Below, piece by piece: positions 45,858 through 57,961 of a DNA stretch of 64,000 nt (positions are counted from its first letter, which is position 1; each line of letters opens with the position of its first letter). The stretch is from Sorghum bicolor (taxonomy: Eukaryota; Streptophyta; Magnoliopsida; Poales; Poaceae). The DNA is taken from contig NC_012876.2 in the NCBI RefSeq assembly GCF_000003195.3, forward strand, positions 3,297,935-3,361,934. The letters run 5' to 3'. Below the pieces are notes generated by a model. The model saw nothing but the letters and a program-made list of their open reading frames with translations. It was not told the origin of the DNA and ran no database searches. The position numbers and the translations under genes are program-made.

Positions 45858-46982
45858 TATTTTTAATGACAATATAATTTTAGGCAAAAAAGAAGCAACA
45901 AATGTGTTATTTATTTGCTCTAATTAATCCCTCTCTTCGTAAACATATGGAGTTTTGAAAACTGACACACAATACAAACAAATTCAACTTTAGAGACGAT
46001 TGACAGAAACCAAACTTTTGTTGCAGTGTCGGATCTAGGATGAACTGAAAGTTCACCTTCAACCTCTAATCTCTCCTCCCTAAAGCAACCATGACAAAAA
46101 AATTTTATAGAGGCTCTAGGGGGCTCCATGGGATTAGCGGTGCCAGTAGGGGGCTTGAGCAACCCCCCCCACCCCCCCCCTATCCATGTTCTTGCACCAT
46201 TAAGCTGCACAATACAAAAATGACAGTGCAAATCAAATCTTTAAATCTTAAATTAATATCGATATTAGAACAAAAAACAAAAATAACAAGTCAATGCACC
46301 GCTGAATTGTGCATGAGCTCGCTGCTATGAGGACGTCATCAGTTAATGTCAGGGACTGTTTCCTCCTAATTGCAACAATCCACACCAACACTGGCACCTA
46401 GCTAGAAATAGTGTACTACGATACTAAGGTCCGTCCAATCCAACAACAACACATGCAAAAAAAAAAGGCTTCATGCCGCATTTGAAATCTTGAAATTCTC
46501 GAATTAATCCTAGGGAGATAGGCCAACTACAAAATTTTGTTTTTTTGCTCACGGACAAAAACGATCTCCAGGATCAGTCCATAAAACTGTTATACGATGC
46601 CTTCGATTGTAAAAAGAAGTAATTTTTAGAAACAGTCCTAGAACTGCCTCAGAAATCAATTTTCAGGGACGGTTCTCTTAAGATAACCATCCTTAAAATC
46701 TATTTTCGTTAGATCCACCGCCTAGGCTTTTGTAAATATTTCTTTAAAAAATCCACCATAAGAAAACAACGGTTGCATTATTGTTCTAATTCCTCCCTTT
46801 GTCCACATATATATGTAACTTCATTTGACCACTATTATATATGATAATCAAACATGTGAAACTACAAAGAAGTTTACATGCATGATACCAATATATGTGG
46901 ATTCTTTGTAGTTTACGGGAGAAAAGGAAACATCTAACTTGATAAGCAACAACACATAATACCAACGTGAATCCTTCCTTTG
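45858..46982. other. intergenic with repeat fragments
   Basis: 46025-46195 resembles the GGCGGATCTAG...-type MITE family seen whole at 54434. 46610-46720 has GGGACGGTTCT/AGAACCGTCC-like words typical of another CACTA subterminal region. 46790-46970 has Stowaway-like phrases. No gene is seen. Confidence 0.4.
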
Positions 46983-47129
46983 CTCATCCATTCCAAATTA
47001 TAAGGCGTTTTGACATTTATAAATTTATAATTTTAATTATGTGTTTCGACATAACATATATCTAGGTGTGTAGGAAAAAACTATGAATCTAAAAATACCA
47101 AAATATCTTATAATTTGAGACGGAGGGAA
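46983..47129. mobile_element. short Stowaway MITE
   Basis: Ends CTCATCCATTCCAAATTATAAG and CTTATAATTTGAGACGGAGGG are inverted; only 147 bp. Confidence 0.8.
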
Positions 47130-48092
47130 TATGATCCTAACTCGTTTTTGACGAAGTTAAATATTTTAAAGTTTAGTTATTAAATTAAATCTATATAAAA
47201 AATGTTATTCACCTCAAATCCCTTATGTTTAGGTGAATTAGAGTGAAAATTAAATTTACTACTTCATTCACAGAGATTAAAGTGGGTAGGAGTGTAGCCA
47301 AAACGAGATCTTAACGAGGTAGTCTTGACTCTTGCGTTCGCTTGAGCTTACCAGTGAATCAACACTAGTTTTAGCCATAAAATAATATTTTTTTTTCTCA
47401 TAATAAATCAGCGTCAGCATCAGCAGCGGATCAGCCGAATAGCTGAGATTGGTAGGTTGTTGGTCAACATCAGCTAAGATTTCAATTCCAAGGAGAGGAA
47501 TCAGAATCCAGCTGAGGTGGGGTCACCGTACCAGGGTTGGTAGGTTGCTGGTCAAGTACACTAGTAGAATTGACCTGCATCTGCATGCTAAGATTTTATA
47601 CCATTTCATTGGAAAAAGTAATCTTTCCGATCCATCGAATTGAAATACTACTAAGTGAGGTTTAATTTGGACACATCCCAACGGAACACGTATACTTGCG
47701 AATTGCTATTTATGTTTAAAAAACGGCGGCTACGTACCCAAGTGTACATGTTAGGTGTTGAAACCAACTTGATCGGAAATAGACCCTTTTTGAAATACTT
47801 GACTTGACCAAGCCGTGTTTCGTTTAACTAAGCGGCGTACCTATAACGTATCTACAATCAACACGTATATATGTCTCCTGCTGTGTCCTGTCTGGACAAG
47901 GTTAAAATTTAAAAATGTTTAGTTTCAGTAGGAGCTGATCTGATCCATATGAACAATCGCCATGATGACCTGCATGAATGTATGAAGTAGTCTGATTCTA
48001 CAAATTTAGGCCTCTCTATATATAATAGAAAGGCTACAAGGATTTGTAATCATTCATGTCTTGTGAAAGTGGACTTTTGTGCAACATGAAAG
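47130..48092. other. intergenic sequence
   Basis: Contains a partial copy of the CTCTGTTYGCTT MITE family (47320-47440). A GGTAGGTTG.TGGTCAA phrase repeats at 47450 and 47540. No gene is seen. Confidence 0.3.
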
Positions 48093-50868
48093 TGTAACAC
48101 CCTAAAATTTGCTTGTTTTTAAAATAGTTGAATTTGATTTATTGATTAATTTTTGGTGAGCATTAAAATATAGGAAAATAATAATTTTTGGGAAGTTAAA
48201 ATTTAATATAAGGTTAGAAACATATTTTGATGCATACATGCAGTAACATTTTATTTTTGGTGATGTGTGGTTTTGAGCAAAGGAGTTTTGAATTCAAATT
48301 CTATTTAAAAAATGAGCTTTGAAAATTTATTGAAAAAAATTAAAAGGAAAACCCTATTCCCTCTCCCTCTCTCTCCCATTTCGGCCTGGCCTCCTTTCGG
48401 CCCACGCCTCCCTCTCTTTCTCTTCTTGGACCAAGGCCCAGCCGAGGCAACCGCCGGCCCACTCCTCTCTCTCCCATCTCACTCACCGCCAGGCGGGGCC
48501 CGACTGTCAGCTTCTCCCCTCTCCTCCCACAACCGCTCCCTCTCTCTTTCTGTTCTCAGCAGAACCGACGCCGAGCCCTCGATCCCCACCACTTCTTGCC
48601 CCGCGCCTCGGCTATGCGTCCACGCCTGAGCCGCACTCCCTCTCCTCTTTCCCGCTCTTGTTTTGCCCTTTCACTCGTGGGAGCACGCGCAGCAAGATCG
48701 CCGCCGGAGCCGTGACTGTCGCACTCCATCCGGTCTCGCTGAGCCGTCTTCGTCTTCCTTCTTCACGCCGGTGAGCGCGCCTCATCTCCCTCTCCCTCTT
48801 CGGCTTTCTCCCATGCGTTTCGGTGCTTCCTAGGGCCGTCCCCACGAGCTCCGAAGGGCCCGTCAATGGCGCCTCCGTCTGCCGCCTTGCAGGGGAGCTC
48901 TCGGGCCACACCGAGGCCGGGAACGGACTCCCCTCGCCCTCCTCTCTCTCCCGGAGCAATCAGATATTGTTTTGGTGCACTGTAGCAGCCAGGCGACCAA
49001 CTCCGGCGAGCTGTGGCCGGCCGGCCATGGAGCCCCGCCGCGCTCCTCCCCAACTCCGGCGGTCGCGCCCTTCTGTTTCTCTCTCTCCTTCATCTTGTGA
49101 TCTCGGCCGTTGGCTTCTAATCCGATGGCCCTAAACGCTCCTTACCCCTTCGCGGGACGTTTTGTTAAAGAGACCCCCGACTTCTTTGTATTTGCACCCG
49201 CAGTCCTCGGCTAGGGAGAAATCGAGGATTTTCTGTATTTATTTAAATCCGTTTAAACCATCCTTTATTTACAGTTTTGCCACTGCATTAATTTGCCCGT
49301 AGAATCGTCGTTTTAGCTCCGATTTGATCCGTTCAAATTGTGTTAGATTCATAATCACATGAATTTTATGTTAGTAATCTTGGTTCATCAGTTTGAAAAT
49401 TTTCAATTTCGTGACCCTATTTAATTAATTACTTTTCTATATAAAATCTTAGAAAATTCATATCTTCTCCGTTTTAGCTCCGATTCGATCCGTTCAACTT
49501 GCGTTAGTTTCATAATGTCAGAAGCTTCACGTTGGTACCATTGTTGTCTAGGTTCACTATTGTTAGGTTTCCTAGATAATTATAAGTCCGTAGATAGCCT
49601 TTGTAATCCTGTTAAAGCGTAACTTTCGCGTCGTAACTCCGTTTTCCGTGAATTTCCCGTTGACGTGATCGTAGCAGCGTGTAGATGATTTTGGAAAAAC
49701 TTTTATTTACATTTATTTACTGCTGGTGTACTGTTCTAATTGTAATCTTGTTTGCTTCGTGTATGTCTGTCTCTGATTGTTTGTGTGTTGATGATTGGTG
49801 ATCGGGAATAGACGGTGAGCAGTACTTCGGTGATCAAGATCAGAGCCTTGGAAGCAAGTAAGATCAGTAGGACCAGCAGGAGCAATTGGATCAAGGCAAG
49901 TATAACATTTGAGTTTTAATTCTATGACCATGATCTTGTGACTAGATTAATAAAAAGCAACAAATGATAATTATGACTTTTTAGCAACTTGAGGATTTAT
50001 TCGTAAGTGATAACCGGGATGAAAGTACAACCACGAGGGCTATAATGGCTCTAGCTTTAGTCAAGTATGAGTAATTTTTCTAGCTTGTTAGAAGTTACCC
50101 GCGTGGCGCAAATGGGAGATAGCAGACCGTGGATTCCCTGCGTATAGTAGAATCACACGGACTGACTACCGAAACCAAGCCCTAACTTGTTAGACGAACC
50201 TTTGAAAGACTTCATAGTGATCTCTGCCGACCTTCCTTGGTAGAGGGTTAAGAGGCTGATCACCTCGGGCGAAAGGGTAAATCATGACTCATGGATAAAG
50301 ATATAAAACCTCTGCAGAGTGTTAAAAACTGGTATACTAGCCGTGCTCACGGTCACGAGCGACCTTGGGGATTCTTACATTAAGGGTGATGAATCTTGTT
50401 GTGTTAAGATACTCATTGTTTATTGTTTAATGCTCTATATTATTTATGTCACATTAATCATGAGACCGTGGGATCTATACTATCTAGTTGCTATACTTGC
50501 GGAGTTCATCTATATTATTTATGTCACATTGATCATGAGACCGTGGGATCTATACTATCTAGTTGCTATACTTGCGGAGTTCATCTTGGACTCACTCTTG
50601 CTATCTCCCCACACCTCAGGAGAAGTATTGGGCTTGTGATCAACCAGTCAGTTGGATCCTATAGAGTAAAGTTAACACCCGAATTTTGGAGTTATCTTCC
50701 GTGGTTTGCTGCCTAAGGTTGTTTCTGATTTATTATGTACGCTATATAATTTATGCGTTGTCCTTTGATATTACCCCTTATTTGTAGCTATATGTGAGGT
50801 TTGTCTTCTAAAACTCACATATGGTGCATATCAGATTTTATCCTTAAAATCAGAAATCGGGTGTTACA
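48093..50868 (+). mobile_element. solo LTR of a Gypsy-type retrotransposon (2776 bp)
   Basis: It starts TGTAACACCC and ends GGGTGTTACA, a perfect inverted terminus with TG...CA ends. The flanks GAAAG (48088-48092) and GATAG (50869-50873) are a near 5-bp target duplication. No internal polyprotein or second LTR follows, so it most likely arose by recombination between the two LTRs of a full element. The GC-rich, pyrimidine-rich block (48350-49140) is probably the LTR's promoter and leader part. Related sequence lies inverted at 57962-59211. Confidence 0.85.
50435..50584. repeat. 75-bp tandem duplication inside the solo LTR
   Basis: Two adjacent copies (50435-50509 and 50510-50584), nearly identical. 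The homologous inverted LTR at 57962 has a single copy (near 58230-58320), so the duplication is specific to this LTR. Confidence 0.9.
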
Positions 50869-52051
50869 GATAGAGTATTCAAAAGTTGAGGAGAAATTCA
50901 TTGGGGCCCTTAAGTTAATTGCATAAACTTCGCTCCTCCCCTTGGATGTATGTTGAATTGGATGATTCTCAATCTAGTAAATTTCTTTGCAAAGACCACG
51001 ATCAGTATTAATCTTGGGCCTATCCATATGAACAGTCATCACTAGCAAGGCTAGTGTGAAGTCCTACAAATTAGTCCCTCCGTCCCAACTATAATATACT
51101 AGGTAAATTTTCCGGACGCTGCGGGATTTTTTTAAAAATAAATCATTGTATATATATCATTACTATATAGCATTCAATCTATTATGTATGTATACATATA
51201 ATTTTGACTTGCATGTATTTTATTGTATTAGATCTAGTAAAAAATTGCTAAGCTAATAGAACAAAAACTAATATTTGGTTACATTATAGAGGAATTAATT
51301 GGTGATGAAACAAATAGTGTATATACATGACTTGTATGTTAATAGATTAAAGATTTAAGTATTTTACATGATACAGATGACATGGTCATTTTTTATAATT
51401 AATATGGGATGACATGGACTTAGTGGGAAATGATGTGGACACTTTGCATGAAGAGATAGAATATTTAGTGGGTCACTTAGTGGGGAATGATGTGGACACT
51501 TTGCATGAAGAGAGAATTCATCTAGTGGGGTTTAGCTTTATACAGTCCCTCTCTCTATATTTACCACTATAATTTACTACAAGATCACTGCACCACAGCT
51601 CTAATGCAGCGATTGCATTGGAGTCACTAATTAAAAGTGGATGTATTATTTGTACCTACAAAACCAATATGGTTGGAAAGCATTTCAGAACAAGAACCTA
51701 CTCGTATAATGTTTATAATGTGACAAAGTGGTCAGAAGCTTGAAAGTAGATTTTTTTTCTAAAATAAAATATACATTGTAGTTATTTGAAGGGATGACAA
51801 ATAAACAATAATAAAATAAATAGTCAGTAAAGAAGTAGGTGACCCTGAATTAAAAGCTTACTACATCACAAATTATCACAAGAGGCTCTTGGGCTCACTA
51901 GATGAAAATAATTTTAATATGGTGGAAACACAAAATCAAGACATACCTCAAGTGACACAGGTGGAAATAATTTACTATGAGGTAATATTACTCCAGTGCT
52001 AGTATAAAATCAGAGAATTTATCTTTATAGGTTTGATTATTGTTTAGAAAC

Positions 52052-52114
<63 letters not shown>

Positions 52115-52194
52115 TAGATATTTAGAAAGAAGACTAGTAACTAGTGTTATTTCTAAATATCTAGATTTTTTTTTTAAAAAAAACAAACAAGAAG
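50869..52194. other. intergenic with short direct repeats
   Basis: GATGTGGACACTTTGCATGA occurs twice (51438 and 51490), each within a longer repeated phrase of about 38 bp. A (TA)n run lies at 52052-52106. No gene is recognised. Confidence 0.4.
52052..52106. repeat. (TA)n microsatellite
   Basis: About 55 bases of pure TA, ending in ACACACAC. Confidence 0.95.
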
Positions 52195-52521
52195 CTAGCT
52201 AATATATATCACATCTTGCACCATATGATTAGCTGGAAAGTAGAGGGTGACATGGGCGTGTAAGGAAAAGAATTCTGACGATGACAAGTACCGGGAAAAC
52301 ACACGAAAAGGGTGGTAAAAGAATTGAACAGGCTTGCAAGCCAAGTTAGCTGCTGCTACCTTCTCGCGTTGTCTCGTGATGTCGAACACCTTTTGACCTG
52401 AGAAATGATCATCAGTGAAAAATAAACTATTTCTGCACATCACGTAAGCGTTGTCGTTTGGTCCAACATGCAACGACGACCACATGTACATCAGCTGCTG
52501 ATCACTCAATACAGTCAACAA
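52195..52521 (-). CDS. 108-codon open frame, unknown, possible gene fragment
   Basis: The frame is open with reasonable composition and carries a CRNSLFFTDDHFSG phrase that loosely recalls the FTDD motif of plant DUF295 proteins, but the neighbouring family motifs are not seen. There is no visible upstream exon or promoter, and repeats surround it. It could be a fragment of a host gene or chance. Confidence 0.2.
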   Translation of the reverse strand: MLTVLSDQQLMYMWSSLHVGPNDNAYVMCRNSLFFTDDHFSGQKVFDITRQREKVAAANLACKPVQFFYHPFRVFSRYLSSSEFFSLHAHVTLYFPANHMVQDVIYIS

Positions 52522-52639
52522 CTTGTTTGCTTCACAGATAAACCATAGTTGAAAATACTGTTCACTGATATGTTGTGAGTGAATGGTTGATAGATTCGGT
52601 GGATAAACTCAATCAAACAGCAAAGCAAAAAAGTTATTT

Positions 52640-52770
52640 TTGAAAATTTCTATTAATAAACCAAGCAACGACAAAAGAAGTGATATTTTGCACAAAATTT
52701 TAAATAAGATGAGTGGTCGTCAAACTTGATTTTAAAAAAATCAAATGTCTTATAATTTGGGATAGATTGA
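52640..52770. mobile_element. Stowaway MITE, partial
   Basis: Matches the right two thirds of the copy at 23403 (AACCAAGCAACGACAAAAGAAG, CTTATAATTTGGGATAG); the left end is missing. Confidence 0.7.
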
Positions 52771-52860
52771 GTAGCTAGCTAGCTCTAGTTGGACAAAACA
52801 TTATGTGACTATTGTTGGGACAGCAGTTTTTCTTCTTCTTCTTCTTTGCATCTTTGGTTT

Positions 52861-53100
52861 TTTAATGTTTAGATACACCCAAAAACCCAAAATTTTACAA
52901 GATTCTCCGTCACATCGAATCTTGCGGCACATGCATGAAGTATTAAATATAAATAAAAAGAATAACTAATTGCACAGTTTATCTGTAAATCATAAGACAA
53001 ATCTTTTAAGCCTAGTTACTCCATAATTAGACAATGTTTGTCAAATAAAAACGAAAATGCTACAGTGTCAAAATCCAAAACCTTTTTACATCTAAACAAC
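52861..53100 (-). mobile_element. Tourist MITE, reverse orientation
   Basis: Begins near TAATGTTTAGATACACCC and carries the complement of the family core (GACAAATCTTTTAAGCCTAG). It ends TTTTTACATCTAAACAA. The outermost GGCC bases are lost. Confidence 0.8.
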
Positions 53101-53918
53101 AATTTGGCTCCCCCGCCTCTACCCAAATACTTTCTTCGATCACAAAGCTCTTTATTCTAAGTCAATTTAGCAACATTGACTAGCAATATATCTGAAGGTT
53201 ATACATTGTGAAAATGCATTTTTCTTAATAAGTCTACAAATGTCAATCTTGTGTTGAGGCTTGATAATTTTTATGATATAAGATAATAAAAATGTTTGAC
53301 CTAGGACATGTTTAGATGGACCTATATCACTATATCAGGTTCAAAGAAAGTAGGCCATGCATGAGAAGAGAGAGGCCGGACTAGACAAGAAAATACTGCC
53401 AACATGGCTATTACTTGGAAACCACACTACAAATGGATCTTGGAGGGTCAAACTTGAACTGTATCGATAGTTGAGGTACCCTTTGATGATAGTGGAATTC
53501 AAGGACAAAATTAGACAAACGGAAGAGTTAAGTGATACAAAATGGACCGATTCAATTTAGAATCTAAACACATGACGCTAGTTTTCTTTTAACAAAAATA
53601 AATCAAACAGCAGCCTTTTCCTGAATAGGAACTGCAATTCTTGGTCAGCAAGTGAGCTAGCTGTACTTGGGCTAAGCATATCATCGTTGCATTGGGACAC
53701 ATAATGCAAGTCTTAGCAGCCTTAAACAAGGTGTGGCTGCTAGCTGCTCACTGAAAAGCCACAGAGAAGCTTGCTTGCAAGAAGTACATGCTGCCGACTT
53801 GCCGAGATCTCCCGTCTGATGATCAGTAAGTATTCAAATAAGGGCAGTGGCTGTTCGACAAAAATAATAAAACCCCCCAAAATACTTAATGATACAAAAT
53901 TAACAACTGTACAGTGTT
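53101..53918. other. intergenic sequence
   Basis: 53140-53300 has a diverged Stowaway-like piece. No gene was recognised in the remainder. Confidence 0.3.
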
Positions 53919-54172
53919 CTCCCTCTGTCCCAAAATACAGTAAGGTGTCATTCTTGTTTTTCGAGAAGTAAAATACATTTAATTTTAAACAAATATATAT
54001 AACAAAATATTAATATTTATAGTACATAATCATTAAATAAATCATTGAATCAATTTAAATAGTAATTTATTTGGAGATACAATTATTGCTAATACTTTTT
54101 TTACAAAGCTAGTCAACTTTAAGAAACTTTGAACAGCATGACTACCATAGATATTTATTTGGGATGGAGGAG
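53919..54172. mobile_element. Stowaway MITE
   Basis: Inverted ends CTCCCTCTGTCCCAAAATA and TTATTTGGGATGGAGGAG; TA follows the right end. Confidence 0.85.
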
Positions 54173-54433
54173 TATATATTATACATACTAAACAATACAA
54201 AAAATACTTCTTATGCCTCGTCAGCATGGGAATGGGAGGCAGCATGCAGCTCATCAGCATCCCGTCCGTACATGCCCAGCCATGAAACGATCCATGCTAT
54301 GAAAATATTATATTTTTCGAAATATAAGTTTATTCATCGATGTGCATTTCTCGCCTTCTTAACAAAATAATGCAATTCTCACATTTCAATAATTCAGTTT
54401 AAATTTTAACTAAAATAGTAAAATATATGAAAA

Positions 54434-54638
54434 GGCCGTGGCGGATTTAGAAATGATGTAAGAGGGAGGGCTAAATAATAAAAAAAGCTATAAATCCTAC
54501 GGCAGATCAGTGCCGGGCAGGGCTGAACACCTAGACTCTAAACTATTTTGGGTTGGAGATGAAGAGCTAGGTGTTCTTAACAATTTTGGGCCACGCCTCG
54601 GGCTGCAGCCCCCCTAGCCCAGGGTGCACATCCGCCGC
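54434..54638. mobile_element. hAT-type MITE (205 bp)
   Basis: It is flanked by a perfect 8-bp direct repeat TATGAAAA (54426-54433 and 54639-54646), the length expected for hAT insertions. Ends GGCCGTGGCGGAT and CACATCCGCCGC are inverted around the GGCGGAT core. Confidence 0.85.
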
Positions 54639-54659
54639 TATGAAAAAGTATTAACACTT

Positions 54660-54896
54660 ATTTCCTCCACTCCTTTTTAATTGTCACTTGCGCTTCCCAA
54701 AAAACAATGGCCGACAATTATATATTAAAAAATATTAATATTTATAATACATAATTAGTATCATTAGAAAGATCTTTGAATCTAGTTTTTTTAACAAAAT
54801 TATTTAGAGATACAAATGTTGCACGTATTTTCTACAAATCGAGTCAAACTTATGGCACGTACACCAACGACGACAATTAAAAAGGGACAAAGGGAG
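54660..54896. mobile_element. Stowaway MITE
   Basis: Ends TTCCTCCACTCCTTTTTAAT and ATTAAAAAGGGACAAAGGGAG are inverted, with TA at the right border. A partial relative follows at 54900-55060. Confidence 0.8.
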
Positions 54897-55339
54897 TATG
54901 AGACAAAATAAGTACCATTAAATTAGTTATAAAATATTTTTTCTTAATAAATTGATTTAGAGACATAAATACTAATACTATTTACTATAAACTTGTCAAA
55001 CTTGAGTTAGTTTGAGTGGCATGGTACCTATAATTACATTCTTTTGTGGACGGCAGAAGTATCTCCGATATGATAAACCATGTCCAAATTCAAGGATGAA
55101 AACCTTGCCAAAAGAAGATTCAAGGCTGAAATAGAAAAATAGCAAGCCATCATTCAGGGTGTATTTGATTCGACAAACAAGGTGGTCCATCATGTAGGGT
55201 ACCGTAAACCAGGGTATCCCAACTAACGATATAAAGAAGTCCAAAGCTGCCTTCTTAAGACCCAAACATTTTAAGAAACGCTCCCAAGTTGGGCTGCAAC
55301 TACTCTCTTTCGACCTAGAACAGGCGTACAGGAGACTCC

Positions 55340-56190
55340 TCCTCAACCCGCCGGAGACTTACTTTGGATCTCGGGCGATTTCTCCGCCTCGCCCGAGCCT
55401 CGGCCTAGGGCTAGATCCCTTGTTCCTGGACTCCCGGCGCACGATAAACACACCATGGATGGGACGCAAGGCATGCCTTCGCTCATACTGCGGCAGGGGA
55501 TGCACGTTGTGCTACTTGCTCCCATCACTGCAGCATCTGACGCCTGTCACTGTACATACAACGGGTCAGAGGTAATGGGCGAGATCAAGTCTTAAGCACT
55601 GCAGCCACGATGATCACTACCATATTTGAAGCACGGATCAAGGAAGAGGCCCCGGAAAAGCAGGTCAGGACACTGAACAGGGCTCGACAAGGCAGAAACA
55701 GGGCCAAACATCAAGTCCACAACATCAGGGATGGCCCGGCATAATCAACAGGGGCGACCACATCGAGACTACAGCTCCAAGAATGGGGCACTCTACCGCT
55801 ATTATAAAGACACCATCCCTCATCCTGTGCCTAGGAATAAACTATAACACCTACACATGTACCTCTTCACTCCTCTTGAGCTATAAAAGGGGAGAAAGGA
55901 TCCCATTCACGACACACGAAGACACTCAAACACACCTAGACACAACCATACCTCTATCTGAGATCTGGGTCACATACCCTCTCTCGCAACCTGCTTGTAA
56001 CCCCTACTACAAGCACCTCGGGTGCAGGATAATACAAGTCTTCACCTTCACACTGGACATAGGGCATCGTTGGCCTAAACTAGTATAACCTCTTGTGTTC
56101 TTCTTGCATCATCATCTAGGTTTCAGAGCACGCAGACTCATATTACTCGTTATTGTCTGGATCACAGGTCCAGACACCAACACATCATCT
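55340..56190 (+). mobile_element. LTR-like retrotransposon fragment
   Basis: It has the look of a grass Gypsy LTR: a GC-rich left part, a TATA box (TATAAAAGG at 55882-55890), a CACTCAAACACACC-type leader and a 3' part ending near CTGGATCACAGGTCCAGAC. No partner LTR or polyprotein is present. The borders are not defined. Confidence 0.5.
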
Positions 56191-56456
56191 ACTCATCCCA
56201 CATTTTTTTTGCTTTTGCGAAATGGAACATGTTGATGTGTCATCATTTTATTTCTCACATGCTAATACTTAGTATTAGTATGAGAAATAAATTCGTTCCA
56301 TAGAATTTGAGAAGATGTACCATGTCATCTAAGGATGGAGAGTGGCACCTCAAACCAAACACTCTAGAATGAAAATCGTTGCATTGCACTGTAGGGCTTT
56401 GGCACCAAAAAAATATATTGAGAGAAAAAAATCGTGGCAGGAGAGAGCTGACTGAG
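56191..56456. other. intergenic, inverted-repeat-like sequence
   Basis: TGCTAATACTTAGTATTAGTA (56261-56281) is a local palindrome within AT-rich sequence. No gene is seen. Confidence 0.3.
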
Positions 56457-56682
56457 CCTTGTTTAGTTCGCGAAAAGAAAAGTTTTGGCTACTATAACAC
56501 ATTTGTTATTATAGAAATTACTATCTAATCATAGACTAATTAGATTTAAAAAGGATTCGTCGTCGCAAAATATATGCAAAATATGCAATTAGTTATTTTT
56601 AGTTTATATTTAACGTCTTATGCATATGTCTAAATATTCAATGTAACGAGGTGAAATTTTTTTAGATGGGACCGAGCTGAAA
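56457..56682 (+). mobile_element. diverged Tourist MITE
   Basis: Starts GCCTTGTTTAGTTCGCG and keeps AATCATAGACTAATTAGAT and TGCATATGTCTAAATATTC, but the right terminus has drifted. Confidence 0.7.
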
Positions 56683-56746
56683 GAAAAAGAAACGGGACGG
56701 CAGAGGAGATCTCTGTCAGACTGTCAGCCATTTTTTTAATTAAGTA

Positions 56747-56980
56747 CTCCTTTTGTCCTTAAATAACTGTTATTTACGTTTTTAAGAAATAATTTTAATT
56801 ACATATATATTAAAACATATTAATATTTATGATACATAATTAATATTATTAGAATGATCTTTAAATCTAATTGTTTAATAAATATATTTAAAAATATAAA
56901 TATTGTACGTATTTTTTTAAAATCAGATTAAATTTGTGACATGCATAACGACGGCGATAGTTAAATAGGGGCAGAAGGAG
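56747..56980. mobile_element. Stowaway MITE
   Basis: Ends CTCCTTTTGTCCTTAAATAAC and AGTTAAATAGGGGCAGAAGGAG are inverted, with TA on both sides (56745-56746 and 56981-56982). Confidence 0.85.
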
Positions 56981-57077
56981 TACTCCGGTTAGCTGCTGCG
57001 TGCTGCCGTTTTCTTGGAAGCAAAAACGATACCTTTGTCTCTGTCAGAGTGTCAGCCGCTCTACTATCACCGTTCAC

Positions 57078-57127
57078 AGCTGCTCCAGTGCGTTCCCAAA
57101 AAAAAAAAAAAAGCTGCTCCAGTGCGT
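57078..57127. repeat. 16-bp direct repeat flanking a poly(A) stretch
   Basis: AGCTGCTCCAGTGCGT at 57078-57093 and again at 57112-57127, with only TCCC plus 14 A between. This has the form of a target duplication around a retroposed poly(A) tail. Confidence 0.8.
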
Positions 57128-57301
57128 GCTTGACTACTCTTTTTTTTTGTATTATGTGTGCGTGTGTGTGATCACACCTGCAGGAGCTTTGCAAGGACAA
57201 CGTGTGAAGAAAATCTGCATATACGCGGCCGCCGCGTGGATCGTCCGGACACTGGAGACAACACCCGCACACATGGTTCATGCTGCACTGCACCAGGATT
57301 A

Positions 57302-57344
57302 TATAATAAATAAAATAAAATAAAATAAAATAAAATAAAATAAT
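57302..57344. repeat. (TAAAA)n microsatellite
   Basis: About eight units of AAATA/TAAAA in tandem. Confidence 0.95.
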
Positions 57345-57961
57345 TGCTTTGTGATCGACTTGTGAGTGGAGGGGCTCAAGCGAGACGGAAGAGATTGCGT
57401 TGCGTCGTTGCACGATGATTGATGATGTCGATACCCACTCATCATCCTGCACTTTGCTTCAATTAGGCCCGTTTAATTTTCACTCGAAAACTTATTATCC
57501 CATCACATTGAATATTTAAACATATACATTGAACATTGAATATAAATTAAAAAAATAATAATTATACGATTTACAAGTATTCTGTGAGACCAATCTTTTA
57601 AACTTAATTAATTTATGATTGGACACTAATTACTATAATTATAAATGTACTAGCAATCTTTTAAACTTAATTAATTTATAAACGATCATTGGCTAATAAG
57701 CCATGGCAAAAAGTATCGTTGGCTGATTTGTTACGAGAGAAAAAACACTACTAAATAGCTAGCAGAATCGGCTGATAAGCTCAGGTGATTTTTATAATAA
57801 TTGGGCCATATGTTAGCAATAAGAAAATCTCCATCAACACTTAACCATTCTCCTCATCTAGTTCCTCCTGGTTTCTATGCGCAGAAACGCTTGGTCCTTT
57901 GCTTCCTCCATGACGCCATCTCCGCCTCCTTGCCATATCCCTGTTCCACCCGGATCGGCTA
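57345..57961. other. intergenic with MITE fragments
   Basis: 57470-57640 is a reverse Tourist fragment (CACATTGAATATTTAAAC, GACCAATCTTTTAAACTTAATT). The phrase TCTTTTAAACTTAATTAATTTAT recurs at 57593 and 57657. 57670-57785 resembles the CTCTGTTYGCTT MITE family. Confidence 0.5.

Noticed and set aside
57150..57344. Possible gene in the segment shared with 39060
   Set aside because: No frame is shared between the two copies and no domain is visible; it behaves like non-coding repeat or duplicated DNA.
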